In this document: piece by piece, positions 1 to 10,642 of the stretch | Layout of the letters: every line of letters starts with the position of its first letter | How positions within the stretch are numbered: the first letter of the stretch is position 1 | NCBI GenBank assembly: GCA_030038755.1 | Contig: JASHSK010000003.1 | Span: 1-43,663 of the forward strand | Reading direction: 5' to 3' | From: Gammaproteobacteria bacterium | GTDB taxonomy: Bacteria > Pseudomonadota > Gammaproteobacteria > Steroidobacterales > Steroidobacteraceae | Length of the DNA: 43,663 nt | Position numbers and translations under genes: made by a program | Notes under the pieces: generated by a model | The model's input: the letters and a program-made list of their open reading frames with translations, nothing else | What the model was told of the DNA's origin: nothing | Databases searched by the model: none

Positions 1-1
1 G

Positions 2-661
2 CTGCGGCCCGATCTGATCGTGCGCCTGCCGGGCGGCAAGCAGATCGTGGTCGATGCGAAGGCGCCGCTGGCGGCCTATCTGGAGGCGACCGAGGCGGTC
101 GATGAGCAGGTGCGTGCGGCGCGACTGGCGGCGCACGCGCGCCAGGTGCGCGATCACATCAGCGCACTGGGCCGCAAGGGATACTGGGAGCAGTTCACGC
201 CGTCGCCCGAATTCGTCGTGATGTTCCTGCCAGGGGAGATGTTCTTCAGCGCAGCCCTGCAGGAAGACGCGGAATTGATCGAGTTCGGCGTGAATGAGAA
301 GGTCATTCCGGCGACCCCGACGACACTGATCGCACTGCTGCGCGCCGTGGCTTACGGCTGGCGCCAGGAGGCCCTCGCAGCCAATGCGCAGCAGGTCGCC
401 GATCTGGGCAGGGACCTGTTCACGCGCATCGGCGTGCTCGCGCGGCACTGGGGCGACGTCGGCGAACGGCTGGGCCGCGCCGTGGATGCCTACAACAAAT
501 CGGTCGTCACGCTCGAGTCGCGCGTGCTGGTGTCGGCGCGCCGCTTCCGCGAATTGAAGGCGGCGCCGGCTGATGCGCAGGAGCTGGCCGCGCAACCGGT
601 GGAGCTCGTGCCGCGCGCGCTGCAGGCCGAGGAGCTCGTGGACTCTTTGGAAGACTCCTGA
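2..661 (+). CDS. rmuC: DNA recombination protein RmuC (C-terminal part, cut by window edge)
   Basis: This is the C-terminal portion of RmuC, a nuclease-fold protein that limits recombination at inverted repeats. The frame is open to the left window edge, and the track start (GTG at 20) is only an internal valine: the reading upstream is [13 protein letters not shown]. The sequence [21 protein letters not shown] followed by [23 protein letters not shown] is typical of the RmuC catalytic core. A helical tail follows, ending in an acidic stretch. It stops 8 bases before def, so the two are probably cotranscribed. The N-terminal coiled-coil half lies outside the window. Identification is secure. 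Confidence 0.93.
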   Translation: MRPDLIVRLPGGKQIVVDAKAPLAAYLEATEAVDEQVRAARLAAHARQVRDHISALGRKGYWEQFTPSPEFVVMFLPGEMFFSAALQEDAELIEFGVNEKVIPATPTTLIALLRAVAYGWRQEALAANAQQVADLGRDLFTRIGVLARHWGDVGERLGRAVDAYNKSVVTLESRVLVSARRFRELKAAPADAQELAAQPVELVPRALQAEELVDSLEDS

Positions 662-669
662 GTTGCCGC

Positions 670-1206
670 ATGAGCGTACGACCGGTTTTGCGCATGGGTG
701 ATCCGCTGCTGCTGCGGGTCAGCGAGTCCGTGGAGCGGCTGGATAGCGCGCAGCTGCGCGAGCTGCTGGTGGATATGCGCGACACGATGGCGGCGCTGAA
801 CGGCGCGGGCCTGGCCGCCCCGCAGATCGGTGTGTCGTTGCGCGTGGTGATCTTCGGTACGGGTGCGCCCAACCCGCGTTATCCGGACGCAGAGGTCGTG
901 CCCCCGACGGTGCTGATCAATCCGCACCTGGAGCCGATCGGCGAGCAGCTCGAGCCGGGGTGGGAGGGCTGCCTGTCCGTGCCCGGCATGCGCGGGCTCG
1001 TGCCACGCTACCGTCAGGTGCGTTATCGCGGTGTCGACGAGCAGGGGCGCACGATCGACCGGCGTGTCGGCGGCTTTCACGCGCGGGTCGTGCAGCATGA
1101 GGTCGATCATCTCGACGGGGTGCTCTATCCAATGCGCATCACCGACATGCGCTACTTCGGTTTCAACGAGGAACTATTTCCCGATCAGCAACTGCAGGAC
1201 GACTGA
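670..1206 (+). CDS. def: Peptide deformylase
   Basis: Peptide deformylase removes the formyl group from the N-terminal methionine of new proteins. All three metal and substrate motifs are present: [10 protein letters not shown] (residues 45-54), EGCLSVP (99-105, with metal ligand C101) and QHEVDH (142-147, with ligands H143 and H147 and catalytic E144). The length of 178 residues is normal. The ATG start follows rmuC by 8 bases with only a weak ribosome binding site, which suggests coupling. No methionyl-tRNA formyltransferase gene is adjacent, unlike the common def-fmt pair, so this may be a second copy in the genome (inference). Confidence 0.95.
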   Translation: MSVRPVLRMGDPLLLRVSESVERLDSAQLRELLVDMRDTMAALNGAGLAAPQIGVSLRVVIFGTGAPNPRYPDAEVVPPTVLINPHLEPIGEQLEPGWEGCLSVPGMRGLVPRYRQVRYRGVDEQGRTIDRRVGGFHARVVQHEVDHLDGVLYPMRITDMRYFGFNEELFPDQQLQDD

Positions 1207-1212
1207 GCCTCA

Positions 1213-1548
1213 ATGCCACCAACTTCCCAAGGGCCATCACGACCGACCCCGTCATCGCCAACCCCGTCATCGCCGACGCACGCGCAGCTGCAGCAGTCGC
1301 TCGAGCGGCTGCATGCGGCGCTCGCGACTTCGCCGGAGGTGGATGCGCGCTCGCGCGCGCTGTTGCACGCGCTACTCGACGATATCCGCCGGCTGCTGGC
1401 GGCATCCAGGCACACACCCGCGGAGCAGGCTCTCGAGAGCGCGCCTCGACGGCTGGCGGATCTGGCGGTCCAGTTCGAGGCGCGCCACCCGGCGCTGGCC
1501 GGCAGCGTGCGCCAGTTCGTCGATCTGCTCGGACGTGCCGGACTGTGA
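1213..1548 (+). CDS. DUF4404-like small helical protein
   Basis: A 111-residue protein of unknown function that resembles the DUF4404 family, from remembered family layout: LxxLHAAL, then LLHALLDDIRRLL, then LADLAVQFEARHPALAGSVRQFVDLLGRAGL at the end. It is predicted to be cytoplasmic and almost all helical, with no signal peptide. The first 25 residues are a low-complexity Pro/Ser/Thr stretch created in part by a 15-bp tandem duplication, so the original start may have been different. It follows def by 6 bases and is probably the last gene of the rmuC-def operon. Confidence 0.6.
   Translation: MPPTSQGPSRPTPSSPTPSSPTHAQLQQSLERLHAALATSPEVDARSRALLHALLDDIRRLLAASRHTPAEQALESAPRRLADLAVQFEARHPALAGSVRQFVDLLGRAGL
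1246..1274 (+). repeat. 15-bp tandem duplication inside the DUF4404-like gene
   Basis: The unit accccgtcatcgcca is present as one full copy and one copy lacking its last base, and encodes TPSSPTPSSPT near the N-terminus. The unit is a multiple of three, so the frame is kept. Confidence 0.9.
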
Positions 1549-1561
1549 ACTGATGCGCCAC

Positions 1562-1590
1562 CGCGCCAGGCGCAAGGGCCGCCTGGCGCG
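1562..1590. terminator. Bidirectional hairpin between convergent genes
   Basis: An 11-bp perfect inverted repeat, CGCGCCAGGCG and CGCCTGGCGCG, flanks a 7-base loop. It lies 14 bases after the DUF4404-like stop codon and in front of the convergent Spy-like gene end. There is no T tract, so its role as a terminator is inferred from position and stem strength. Confidence 0.55.
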
Positions 1591-1623
1591 AGCCGGCCGT
1601 TTGGGCGCGAGCCGGCCGTTTGG
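1586..1623. repeat. 19-bp perfect tandem duplication
   Basis: The unit gcgcgagccggccgtttgg occurs twice in direct succession between two convergent genes. The first copy starts in the right arm of the terminator hairpin. It is one of a series of short tandem duplications at gene ends in this window. Confidence 0.9.
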
Positions 1624-1646
1624 CGCGCGGGCACCTGGGCGGGCAG

Positions 1647-2519
1647 CTAGGCCGGCGGCCCGTCCTGTCGCCCGGCGCGCTGCTGCAGGCGCGCGCGCCG
1701 CTGCGCGAAGATCTGCGTGAGCTGGGTCTTCTGCGCCGGCGTCAGCACGTTGTACAGCGCCAGCTGTGTCTGCGTCGCGCGCTGGATGCGAGCGGCCGCG
1801 CGATCCTTCGCCGCCTGCACGGCGCGTGCATAGTTGGGATCTCCCGGGTTGCGCAGGGCGGCCAGCTCCTGGCGATTGGCCGCCGCACGAGCCGCGCGAT
1901 TGCCGGCCGCACCTCCGGCCGCACCGGCATTGGCCGCACCGCCTGCCTGGCTTTCACGCTGCTGGCGGGCGCTGGTGCGCGCGGTCATGAGGATGGTGCG
2001 CACGCGCGTTCGCTGCGCATCCGAGAGATTCAGCTGACGAAAGGCCCTGAGCAGCGGCGCGTCCAGCCGAATCGCGGCCAGGGCTGGACCACGGCCCATG
2101 CCGGGCCGCCCGAAGCGGCCGCCGGGGCCACGATTCCGACCCTCGCGCCAGCCCCGCCCGTCGCCGTCGTGCCGGCGATGCGAGCCACGGTGCCAGTCGT
2201 GGCGGCGATCGTGGCGCCAGCGCTGCGGTCCGCCACGGCCCCCGTCGAATCCGCGTCCCTGGAAGCCCCGATCAAGGCCACCGCGGCCATCGCGTGCGAA
2301 GGGACGCTGCCGGCTCCCCGGACCCTGGTTCTGGCCTGCGCTCTGGCCCTGGTCCTGCCCACCGCTCTGGCCCGTGTCCTGCGGCTGCTGCGTCGTGGGA
2401 GCGCTGCCGTCCGCAGCGTTGCCGCCGTCCTGGGCGAGCGCCCAGGTGCCGCTTGCGAGCGCTGCCACGGCGAGCGCCGCCACCCAACCCCTGATCCTTC
2501 CCGTCGGTCGCGTTGCCAT
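1647..2519 (-). CDS. Spy/LTXXQ-like periplasmic protein with low-complexity middle
   Basis: An exported 290-residue protein. Residues 1-29 form a clear signal peptide (charged start, WVAALAVAALASG core, likely cleavage after ALA). Residues 30-150 are a Gly/Arg/Gln/Asp-rich disordered region with GGRGGPQRW-type runs. The C-terminal 140 residues carry helices of the Spy/CpxP type: LNLSDAQRTRVRTIL and later LTPAQKTQLTQIFAQRRARLQQR, the latter with an LTxxQ box. Spy-family proteins act as periplasmic chaperones or metal/stress sensors; the specific role here is unknown. The ATG start has TGAGGT about 10 bases upstream. It lies 236 bases downstream of typA on the same strand. Confidence 0.7.
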   Translation of the reverse strand: MATRPTGRIRGWVAALAVAALASGTWALAQDGGNAADGSAPTTQQPQDTGQSGGQDQGQSAGQNQGPGSRQRPFARDGRGGLDRGFQGRGFDGGRGGPQRWRHDRRHDWHRGSHRRHDGDGRGWREGRNRGPGGRFGRPGMGRGPALAAIRLDAPLLRAFRQLNLSDAQRTRVRTILMTARTSARQQRESQAGGAANAGAAGGAAGNRAARAAANRQELAALRNPGDPNYARAVQAAKDRAAARIQRATQTQLALYNVLTPAQKTQLTQIFAQRRARLQQRAGRQDGPPA

Positions 2520-2654
2520 AATCAGTCGTACCTCATCGAATACTGGCCTCGTGCATGCAAACGCGGCAGCGATGCGCCGGTGGACAGCGCCGCTGTCGAT
2601 GGATGTGAACCTGGGTCAAGAAATCGGCGGTGTGCGCCAGCCACCGCTTGGCCG

Positions 2655-2745
2655 ACCCGGCCCGGGGAGGCCAGGGTCGGGCAGGTCGAGGCCGGGAAGG
2701 CCAGGGCCGGGAAGGCAGGCCCGGCCGGGAAGGGCGGGCACGGTC
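2655..2745. repeat. Degenerate G-rich tandem repeat after typA
   Basis: A run of imperfect copies of ggccgggaaggc-type units (cagggtcgggcag, gaggccgggaaggccagggccgggaaggc) lies between the end of typA and the start of the Spy-like gene. No gene is evident in it. It may terminate typA transcription or be replication-slippage sequence. Confidence 0.6.
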
Positions 2746-2755
2746 AGTGCATCGG

Positions 2756-4579
2756 TCAGGTCGGTACCGCATCCTCGCGCGCGGCCCGTCGTCGCTGCTG
2801 CGCCGAGAGATGCCGTTTGCGCAGACGAATACTCTGTGGCGTGACCTCGACCAGCTCATCCTCGGCGATGAATTCCACGGCGTACTCGAGCGTCAGCGGG
2901 ATCGGCGGCGTCAGCAGCACGTTCTCGTCCTTGCCGGCCGCGCGGATGTTGGTGAGCTTCTTGGTGCGGATGGGATTGACGACCAGATCGTTGTCGCGGC
3001 TGTGGATGCCGATGATCATGCCCTCGTAGAGCCGCTCGCCGGGGCCGACGAACAGCCGGCCGCGCTCCTGCAGCGCGAACAGCGCGTAGGCAACGGCCTC
3101 GCCATCCTCGTTGCTGACGAGCACGCCGTTGCGCCGCTCGGGAATTTCGCCCTTGACCGCGCCATAACCGTCGAAGATGTGGCTCATGAGCCCCGTTCCT
3201 CGCGTGAGCGTCATGAACTCGCCCTGAAAGCCGATGAGGCCGCGCGCCGGCACGCGATAGTCGAGCCGCGTGCGCCCGTTGCCGGCCATCGCCATGTCCG
3301 CGAGCTCGGCGCGCCGCTCACCGAGCGCCTGCATGACGGCGCCCTGGTGCGCCTCCTCGACATCCACGGTCAGTGCCTCGAACGGCTCGAGCCACTCGCC
3401 ATCGACCAGCCGGCGCAGCACCTGCGGCTTGCCCACCGCGAGCTCGTAGCCCTCGCGGCGCATATTCTCGATGAGGATCGTCAGATGCAGCTCACCGCGG
3501 CCCAGCACGCGGAACACATCGGCGTCCTCCGTGTCCTCGACGCGCAGCGCGACGTTGCCCTGCAGCTCGCGGTACAGGCGCTCGCGCAACTGGCGACTGG
3601 TGACGAATTTGCCTTCGCGTCCGGCCAGCGGGGAGGTATTGACCTGGAAGGTCATGGCGAGTGTCGGCTCATCGACGCGGATCGGCGGCAGAGCCTCGGG
3701 CTGCGCGGGGTCACACACCGTCACACCGATGTTGATCGCCTCGATGCCGGTGACCGCGACGATATCGCCGGCGGCGGCGGACTCGACCGGCGCGCGCGCG
3801 AGGCCGGTGAACGCGAGCACCTGCCCGACCTTCGCGCTGCCACGATCCTCGTCCCCATAGCGCAGCGCGACGTTGCTGCCGGGCAGGAGGGTACCGCGGC
3901 GGATGCGGCCGATGCCGATGCGCCCGACATAGGAGTTGTAATCGAGCGTGCAGATCTGCAGCTGCAGCGGCGCGTCGAGCTCGGCGGGCGGTGGCGGCAC
4001 GTACTGCAGGATCGCCTCGAACAGCGCGGTCATGTCCGGCTCGCGGCGCGTGAGATCGGTGCTGGCCCAGCCCTGCAGCGCCGAGGCGTAAATGACCGGA
4101 AAGTCGAGCTGCGCATCGCTCGCCCCGAGCCGGTCGAACAGCTCGAAGGTCTGATCGATCACCCAGCCGGCGCGCTCGCCGGGGCGATCGATCTTGTTGA
4201 CCACGACGATGGCCTTGTGGCCGAGCGCCAGCGCCTTGCGCGTCACGAAGCGCGTCTGCGGCATCGGTCCCTCGACCGCATCGACCAGCAGCAGCACGCC
4301 GTCGACCATCGACAGCACGCGCTCGACCTCCCCGCCGAAGTCGGCGTGGCCCGGCGTGTCCACGATGTTGATGCGCGTGCCGGCGTATTCGATGGCGCAG
4401 TTCTTTGCGAGGATGGTGATGCCGCGCTCGCGCTCGATGGCGTTGGAGTCCATGATGCGCTCGCCGACCTTCTCGTGGGCGGCGAACGTGCCGGACTGTT
4501 TCAGCAGGCAGTCGACCAGCGTCGTCTTGCCGTGATCGACGTGCGCGATGATGGCGATGTTGCGGATCGGGCGTTGCAT
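2756..4579 (-). CDS. typA: Ribosome-associated GTPase TypA/BipA
   Basis: A translational GTPase related to EF-G that binds the 70S ribosome and helps ribosome assembly and growth under stress. The GTPase motifs are intact: G1 AHVDHGKTT near residue 12, G3 DTPGHADF, and G4 NKID. The C-terminal half has the BipA-specific segments [29 protein letters not shown] and the end region [15 protein letters not shown]. The length of 607 residues is standard, and the start at [18 protein letters not shown] fits the family. It is transcribed away from the ABC exporter at 4930. Confidence 0.97.
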   Translation of the reverse strand: MQRPIRNIAIIAHVDHGKTTLVDCLLKQSGTFAAHEKVGERIMDSNAIERERGITILAKNCAIEYAGTRINIVDTPGHADFGGEVERVLSMVDGVLLLVDAVEGPMPQTRFVTRKALALGHKAIVVVNKIDRPGERAGWVIDQTFELFDRLGASDAQLDFPVIYASALQGWASTDLTRREPDMTALFEAILQYVPPPPAELDAPLQLQICTLDYNSYVGRIGIGRIRRGTLLPGSNVALRYGDEDRGSAKVGQVLAFTGLARAPVESAAAGDIVAVTGIEAINIGVTVCDPAQPEALPPIRVDEPTLAMTFQVNTSPLAGREGKFVTSRQLRERLYRELQGNVALRVEDTEDADVFRVLGRGELHLTILIENMRREGYELAVGKPQVLRRLVDGEWLEPFEALTVDVEEAHQGAVMQALGERRAELADMAMAGNGRTRLDYRVPARGLIGFQGEFMTLTRGTGLMSHIFDGYGAVKGEIPERRNGVLVSNEDGEAVAYALFALQERGRLFVGPGERLYEGMIIGIHSRDNDLVVNPIRTKKLTNIRAAGKDENVLLTPPIPLTLEYAVEFIAEDELVEVTPQSIRLRKRHLSAQQRRRAAREDAVPT

Positions 4580-4929
4580 ATCGGGATCGGTGCCGGTGCC
4601 GCCGCCGGCGTGCGGCGTGGCGCGCCGGCTGCACAGCGCGCGTCCGCAGCGCGCCGGCGCGCTTGCAAAAGGGCAGGGAGGGTAACAGAACCGGCGCGCG
4701 GAAGCGAAACGGGGCGCTGCGGCGCGCAGCGGCGCCTTGATTCCGCCGATCGAGACCCTATGCTGACCTGATCAGTACCGTCTCCACACCACATGGGGCT
4801 TCGCGACGCGACGCGTCGTACACGGCGGGGGCGACCCGCGCGACGTACGCGCCGGGCGCCCGTGGGACGGCGGGTGTCGGCCACGGCCCCACAGCCTCGG
4901 CTGCCGGCCAGGGGGAGCTGCTGCGCAGT
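4580..4929. other. Intergenic region between divergent typA and ABC exporter
   Basis: About 350 bases without a convincing gene. It is rich in GCGC runs and holds a plausible promoter for the exporter (4737-4764). The frame of the exporter stays open upstream of its GTG but contains no ATG, GTG or TTG. The ATG ORF at 4793 is in another frame and has an Arg/Ala composition typical of chance GC-rich ORFs. Confidence 0.6.
4737..4764 (+). promoter_or_regulatory. Candidate sigma-70 promoter for the ABC exporter
   Basis: TTGATT and TATGCT are separated by 16 bases. The predicted transcript would have a leader of about 160 bases before the GTG start at 4930. Confidence 0.45.
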
Positions 4930-6711
<1,782 letters not shown>

Positions 6712-6718
6712 ATCGCTG

Positions 6719-6724
6719 TACAAT
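6719..6724 (+). promoter_or_regulatory. Candidate -10 element for the 99-residue protein gene
   Basis: TACAAT lies 38 bases upstream of the ATG at 6763, just after the exporter stop. No good -35 hexamer is seen at the expected distance. Confidence 0.3.
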
Positions 6725-6762
6725 GGGCGCAGTACTGATAGCGCTTCACGAGTGACGCCCCC

Positions 6763-7062
6763 ATGGATGAAGCTGCCGACACCTTCGATTCCGCGTTCGC
6801 CAAGGCCGTCGATCTGGGTAATCGTCTGGCGGGCAAGGACAAGGAAGCCGACCTGTGGGACATCGCCGACGGGCTGCTGGCCGGCGCCGTTCAGTATTGG
6901 CTGTATTCGCGCCAACCCTGCGGAGATGAGCGCTGCGAGGACTGCGCGCCGATCAGCACCGCGGATGCCCGCCTCGCGGAGCTCAAGCGTCTCATCGATC
7001 AGCTCGCCGCCGAGAGCGAGTACTTTCACGCGCCCACCGACTCGAACGCCGGGCGGGCGTAA
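6763..7062 (+). CDS. Small protein with a CX4CX2C cluster, function unknown
   Basis: I do not recognise this 99-residue protein. It is acidic, with helical segments AFAKAVDLGNRLAGKDKEADLWDIADGLLAGAVQYWLYSRQ and ADARLAELKRLIDQLAAESEYF flanking CGDERCEDC, which could bind a metal or form disulfides. No signal peptide or membrane segment is seen. The composition is protein-like (few Arg/Pro runs), and the reading frame sits cleanly in a gap between the exporter and the convergent gabT, which supports a real gene. The ATG start has no strong ribosome binding site. Confidence 0.65.
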   Translation: MDEAADTFDSAFAKAVDLGNRLAGKDKEADLWDIADGLLAGAVQYWLYSRQPCGDERCEDCAPISTADARLAELKRLIDQLAAESEYFHAPTDSNAGRA

Positions 7063-7090
7063 GCAGCGCCGCTCGGGTTGACGCGCTCGC

Positions 7091-7124
7091 TAGGCCCGCC
7101 CGGCGCCTAGGCCCGCCCGGCGCC
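7091..7124. repeat. 17-bp perfect tandem duplication across the gabT stop codon
   Basis: taggcccgcccggcgcc occurs twice in succession. On the minus strand each copy carries the GGGCGGGCCTA of the gabT terminus, so the stop-codon region has been copied just beyond the gene. The unit length is 3n-1. Confidence 0.9.
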
Positions 7125-8399
7125 GATGACCTCGGTGAGCGCCGCCTCGAGCCGCTCGAGGCCCTCGTGCAGCAACTCATCACTGATGGTCAGCGGGGCC
7201 AGCAACCGGATCACGTTGCCGTACAGGCCGCAGGCGAGGATCACGAGGCCATGGCGCGCGGCGGCGAGCACCAGCGCGCGGGTGGTGTCCGCGTCCGGCT
7301 GATCAGCGCGGCCGTCCTTCACCAGCTCGAACGCCAGCATCGCTCCGAGGCCGCGCACCTCTCCGATGGCGGCATGGCGTCGCTGCAGCTCGATGAGGCG
7401 CGCGCGCACGCTCTGCCCGAGCCGCTCGGCGCGCTCGAGCAGACGCTCCTCGTCGATCACCTGCAGAACGGCGAGCGCCGCGGCGCACGCCGGTGGCGAG
7501 CCGGCGAACGTGCCGCCCAGCCCGCCGGGCGGCGGCGCATCCATGATCTGCGCCTTGCCGATCACGCCCGACAGCGGCAGACCTCCGGCGATGCTCTTGG
7601 CCACGGTGATCAGGTCGGGCTCGACGCCCGCATGCTCGATCGCGAACAGTCGCCCCGTGCGTCCCATTCCGCACTGGATCTCATCGGCGATCAGCACGAT
7701 GCCATGCCGGTCGCACAGCGCGCGCAGCGCACGCAGAAACTCGCACGGCGCGACGTAGAAGCCGCCCTCGCCGATCACCGGCTCGATGATGAGCGCGGCG
7801 ATGCGCGCCGGATCCACCTCGCTCCTGAAGAGCTGCTCGATCGCCTCGAGCGACTGTGCGGCCGAGATGCCGTGGTAGCTCATCGGAAAGGGAACGTGGT
7901 AGACCTCGGGAAGCAGGGCTCCGAAGCCGCTCTTGTAGGGCTGCACCTTGCCCGTGAGCGTCATGGCCGCAAACGTGCGGCCGTGAAAGGCGCCGGTGAA
8001 GGCGATCACGCCGGAACGCCGCGTGTGGTAGCGCGCGATCTTCAGCGCATTCTCGACCGCCTCCGCCCCGGTGGAGAAAAAGATGCTCTTCTTGGGCGTC
8101 GGACCCGGTGCCAGGGCATTGAGGCGCTCGGCCAGCGCCACGTAGGACTCGTAGGGCGTGACCTGGAAGCAGGCGTGCGTGAGGTGCTCGAGCTGCGCCT
8201 GCACCGCCGCGATCACCCGCGGGTGCAGGTGCCCGGTGTTCAGCACCGAGATGCCGCTGGCGAAGTCCACGTAGCGGCGCTTCTCCACGTCCCACAGCTC
8301 CGCGTTGCGGGCGCGCTCGGCGTACACCGGCAGGGCGCTGGAGATCCCGCGGGCGACCGCCGCGCCGCGCCGGCGGTGCAATTCCTCATTGTCGGACAT
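7107..8399 (-). CDS. gabT: 4-aminobutyrate aminotransferase (class III, PLP-dependent)
   Basis: A class III pyridoxal-phosphate aminotransferase, best matched to GABA transaminase, which converts 4-aminobutyrate and 2-oxoglutarate to succinate semialdehyde and glutamate. Visible motifs are FFSTGAEAVENALKIAR (108-124), AFHGRT (137-142), LIIEPVIGEGGF, the cofactor-binding IADE (237-240) and the Schiff-base lysine in TVAKSIAGGLPLSGV (K268). The length of 430 residues is typical. No succinate semialdehyde dehydrogenase is adjacent, so another omega-amino acid could be the true substrate. It is divergent from the ferredoxin-NADP reductase gene; a TATAGT -10 may lie near 8455 on the minus strand. 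Confidence 0.88.
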   Translation of the reverse strand: MSDNEELHRRRGAAVARGISSALPVYAERARNAELWDVEKRRYVDFASGISVLNTGHLHPRVIAAVQAQLEHLTHACFQVTPYESYVALAERLNALAPGPTPKKSIFFSTGAEAVENALKIARYHTRRSGVIAFTGAFHGRTFAAMTLTGKVQPYKSGFGALLPEVYHVPFPMSYHGISAAQSLEAIEQLFRSEVDPARIAALIIEPVIGEGGFYVAPCEFLRALRALCDRHGIVLIADEIQCGMGRTGRLFAIEHAGVEPDLITVAKSIAGGLPLSGVIGKAQIMDAPPPGGLGGTFAGSPPACAAALAVLQVIDEERLLERAERLGQSVRARLIELQRRHAAIGEVRGLGAMLAFELVKDGRADQPDADTTRALVLAAARHGLVILACGLYGNVIRLLAPLTISDELLHEGLERLEAALTEVIGAGRA

Positions 8400-8494
8400 G
8401 AGCGCCCTCCGCAGCCGCCGGGGCGCACCATGCGGCCGGACGGTCGATGCCGGCGACTATAAGCCAACCTCATAAGCTCAAAACCCGGATTTGT

Positions 8495-8523
8495 TTGCCG
8501 GGGGGGAGCCGCGTCGCTAGAAT
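8495..8523 (+). promoter_or_regulatory. Candidate sigma-70 promoter for the ferredoxin-NADP reductase
   Basis: TTGCCG and TAGAAT are separated by 17 bases that include a G run. Transcription would start near 8530, about 30 bases before the TTG start codon. Confidence 0.5.
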
Positions 8524-8559
8524 CGCGCGCCGCAACGAGCAAGACCGTGAGACAGCGCC

Positions 8560-9675
8560 TTGAATGACCAGGTAAACTCGGGCCCGAACGGCCCCGCCGC
8601 CGCAGCGGGGAGCAGCGAGCATGCGGGCATCGGCGCCAACGGGACGGCCATCCATACCGAGGTCGTGGTCATCGGAGCCGGGCCCGCGGGTCTGTTCCAG
8701 GTGTTCGAGCTGGGCCTGCTCGGCATCAAATCGCACATCATCGACTCGCTGCCGCAGCCCGGCGGGCAGTGCACCGAGCTCTACCCCGACAAGCCGATCT
8801 ACGACATCCCGGCACTACCGGTGTGCGGAGCGCGCGAGCTGATCGATCGGCTGATGCAGCAGATCCGGCCCTTCGGAGCCGAATTTCACCTCGGCGAGGA
8901 AGCCGTGCAGCTCGAGCGGCGCGAGGACGGGCGCTTTCGCCTGGTGACCAGCGCCGGCACCGTGTTCGACACGGGCGCCGTAGTGGTCGCCGCGGGGGTG
9001 GGCTCGTTCCAGCCGCGCCGTCTGGGGCTCGAGGACGCCGCGCAGTTCGAGGGCACGCAGATTCACTACCGCGTCAAGAGTGCCGCCGATTTCCACGGCC
9101 GCAAGCTGGTGATCTTCGGCGGCGGGGATTCGGCGCTCGACTGGACGCTCGATCTGGCGCCCAAGGCCTCCAGCATCGCGCTGGTGCACCGACGGCCGGA
9201 TTTTCGCGGCGCGCCTGCGACCGCCGAGCGCGTGCGTGCGCTCGTGGCCGAGGGTCGGCTGCGCTTCATCGAGGGGCTCGCGCACGCGCTGCAGGCCGAG
9301 GCGGGCGCCCTGAAGGGAGTTCAGGTGAAGGCGGCCGGCGGGGAGCTGCAGCTGCTGGATGCCGAGCATCTGCTGGTATTTTTCGGGCTCGCGCCCAAGC
9401 TCGGCCCGATCGCAGAGTGGGGTCTCGATCTCGACAGGAAGGCGATCCGGGTCGATACGGAAAAATTCCAGAGCAACATCCCCGGTGTGTTCGCGATCGG
9501 CGACATCAACACGTACCCCGGCAAGAAGAAGCTCATCCTTTCGTCGTTCCATGAGGCCGCGCTCGCGGCGTTTGCGATCCAGCATCATCTGTATCCGGCG
9601 AAGAAACAGTTCCTGCAGTACACCACCACCAGCCCGGCGATGCAGAAGCGTCTGGGCGTGACCGTGACAGCCTGA
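8560..9675 (+). CDS. Ferredoxin-NADP(+) reductase, thioredoxin-reductase-like type
   Basis: A flavoprotein that passes electrons between NADPH and ferredoxin or flavodoxin. It has the FAD-binding motif VVVIGAGPAGLFQVFELGLLG (35-55), PQPGGQCTELYPDKPIYDIP, the NADPH-binding FGGGDSALDW and the C-terminal FAD motif VFAIGDINTYPGKKKLI. The CxxC of true thioredoxin reductases is absent, which fits the FNR2 group. The start is TTG at 8560; no other start lies before the Rossmann motif except an internal GTG. This gives about 33 extra Gly/Ala-rich residues at the N-terminus. It may donate electrons to the [2Fe-2S] ferredoxin at 41881 (inference). Confidence 0.88.
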   Translation: MNDQVNSGPNGPAAAAGSSEHAGIGANGTAIHTEVVVIGAGPAGLFQVFELGLLGIKSHIIDSLPQPGGQCTELYPDKPIYDIPALPVCGARELIDRLMQQIRPFGAEFHLGEEAVQLERREDGRFRLVTSAGTVFDTGAVVVAAGVGSFQPRRLGLEDAAQFEGTQIHYRVKSAADFHGRKLVIFGGGDSALDWTLDLAPKASSIALVHRRPDFRGAPATAERVRALVAEGRLRFIEGLAHALQAEAGALKGVQVKAAGGELQLLDAEHLLVFFGLAPKLGPIAEWGLDLDRKAIRVDTEKFQSNIPGVFAIGDINTYPGKKKLILSSFHEAALAAFAIQHHLYPAKKQFLQYTTTSPAMQKRLGVTVTA

Positions 9676-9688
9676 GGAAACGCGGCCG

Positions 9689-10543
9689 ATGGATGCGCGG
9701 CTCGCCGAGCTGCTGCGGTTGCTGGAGCTGGAGCGGCTGGAGAACGATCTGTTCCGCGGCGCCAGCCGCGATATCGGAGCCCCGCAGGTATTCGGCGGCC
9801 AGGTGCTTGGCCAGGCGCTGCGCGCGGCCTACGCGACGGTTCAGTCCGCGCAGCAGGCGCACTCGCTGCATGCCTACTTCCTCAAGCGCGGCGACTTCGA
9901 CGCGCCGATCGTCTACTTCGTGGACCGCAGCCGCGACGGACACAGCTTCTCCAACCGGCGTGTGACCGCGATCCAGCACGGTCAGCAGATCTTCCACATG
10001 GCCGCATCGTTTCAGCTGCCGCAACCGGGCGTCGAGCATCAGTTGCCGATGCCGCAGGTTCCGGCCCCCGAGGCGCTCGCGGGCACCGCGCTGCCGACGG
10101 CCGCCGAGCTCGAGGCTATGCCCGAGAAGATGCGCGAATACTACCGGCGCGAGCGGCCATTCGAGTTCCGGTGGGTTCCCGAGCTTGCCGCCGCGGCGGA
10201 ACCGGTGACGAGCCAGCAGGTATGGGTGCGCGCCGTCGACCGTCTGCCGCCGGACGATGCCCTGCACCGCTGCCTGCTCGCCTATGCCTCGGATTTCCAC
10301 CTGCTGCGCACCGCCACGCGGCCGCACGCGGCGCTGTTCAGCAGCGGCCGGCGCTTTCTGGCGAGCATCGATCATGCCATGTGGTTTCACTGGCCGGTGC
10401 GCGTCGATGAATGGTTTCTGTACGCCACGGACAGCCCGAGCGCCTCGGGCTCGCGCGGCTTTGCACGCGGAAGCATCTTCGCGCGCGATGGGCGCCTGGT
10501 GGCGAGCACCGCGCAGGAAGGGCTGATGCGCGTCTCGCCCTAG
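9689..10543 (+). CDS. tesB: Acyl-CoA thioesterase II
   Basis: A double-hotdog thioesterase that hydrolyses medium- and long-chain acyl-CoA. The sequence follows TesB closely: RGASRDIGAPQVFGGQVLGQALRAA, HSLHAYFLKRGDFDAPIVYFVDRSRDGHSFSNRRVTAIQHG in the first hotdog domain, and LHRCLLAYASDFHLL, SIDHAMWFHWPVRVDEWFLY in the second. The length of 284 residues is usual. The ATG has GAGGAAA upstream and follows the reductase gene by 13 bases, so the two are likely cotranscribed. It converges with the FAD oxidase gene across a repeat array. Confidence 0.94.
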   Translation: MDARLAELLRLLELERLENDLFRGASRDIGAPQVFGGQVLGQALRAAYATVQSAQQAHSLHAYFLKRGDFDAPIVYFVDRSRDGHSFSNRRVTAIQHGQQIFHMAASFQLPQPGVEHQLPMPQVPAPEALAGTALPTAAELEAMPEKMREYYRRERPFEFRWVPELAAAAEPVTSQQVWVRAVDRLPPDDALHRCLLAYASDFHLLRTATRPHAALFSSGRRFLASIDHAMWFHWPVRVDEWFLYATDSPSASGSRGFARGSIFARDGRLVASTAQEGLMRVSP

Positions 10544-10554
10544 CCGCGGCCACC

Positions 10555-10637
10555 TGCAGCAGCCGCCGCAGCAGCCACTGCAGCAGCCACCCGCAGCAGC
10601 CGCCCGCGGCAGCCGCCCGCAGCAGCCCCCGGCAGCG
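10555..10637. repeat. CAG/CCG-rich tandem array between convergent genes
   Basis: Imperfect copies of a 12-15 bp unit of the form gcagcagccRcc (tgcagcagccgcc, actgcagcagccaccc, gcagcagccgcccgc, ggcagccgcccgc) fill the 99-base gap between tesB and the convergent FAD oxidase gene. Confidence 0.85.
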
Positions 10638-10642
10638 GTCCG

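Noticed and set aside
2630-4771. Plus-strand ORF of 713 codons across typA
   Set aside because: It is antisense to a clear TypA protein with all motifs; no domain is visible in the plus-strand translation.
7167-8462. Plus-strand ORF of 431 codons
   Set aside because: Complementary shadow of gabT; composition rich in His/Arg/Gln with no recognisable motif.
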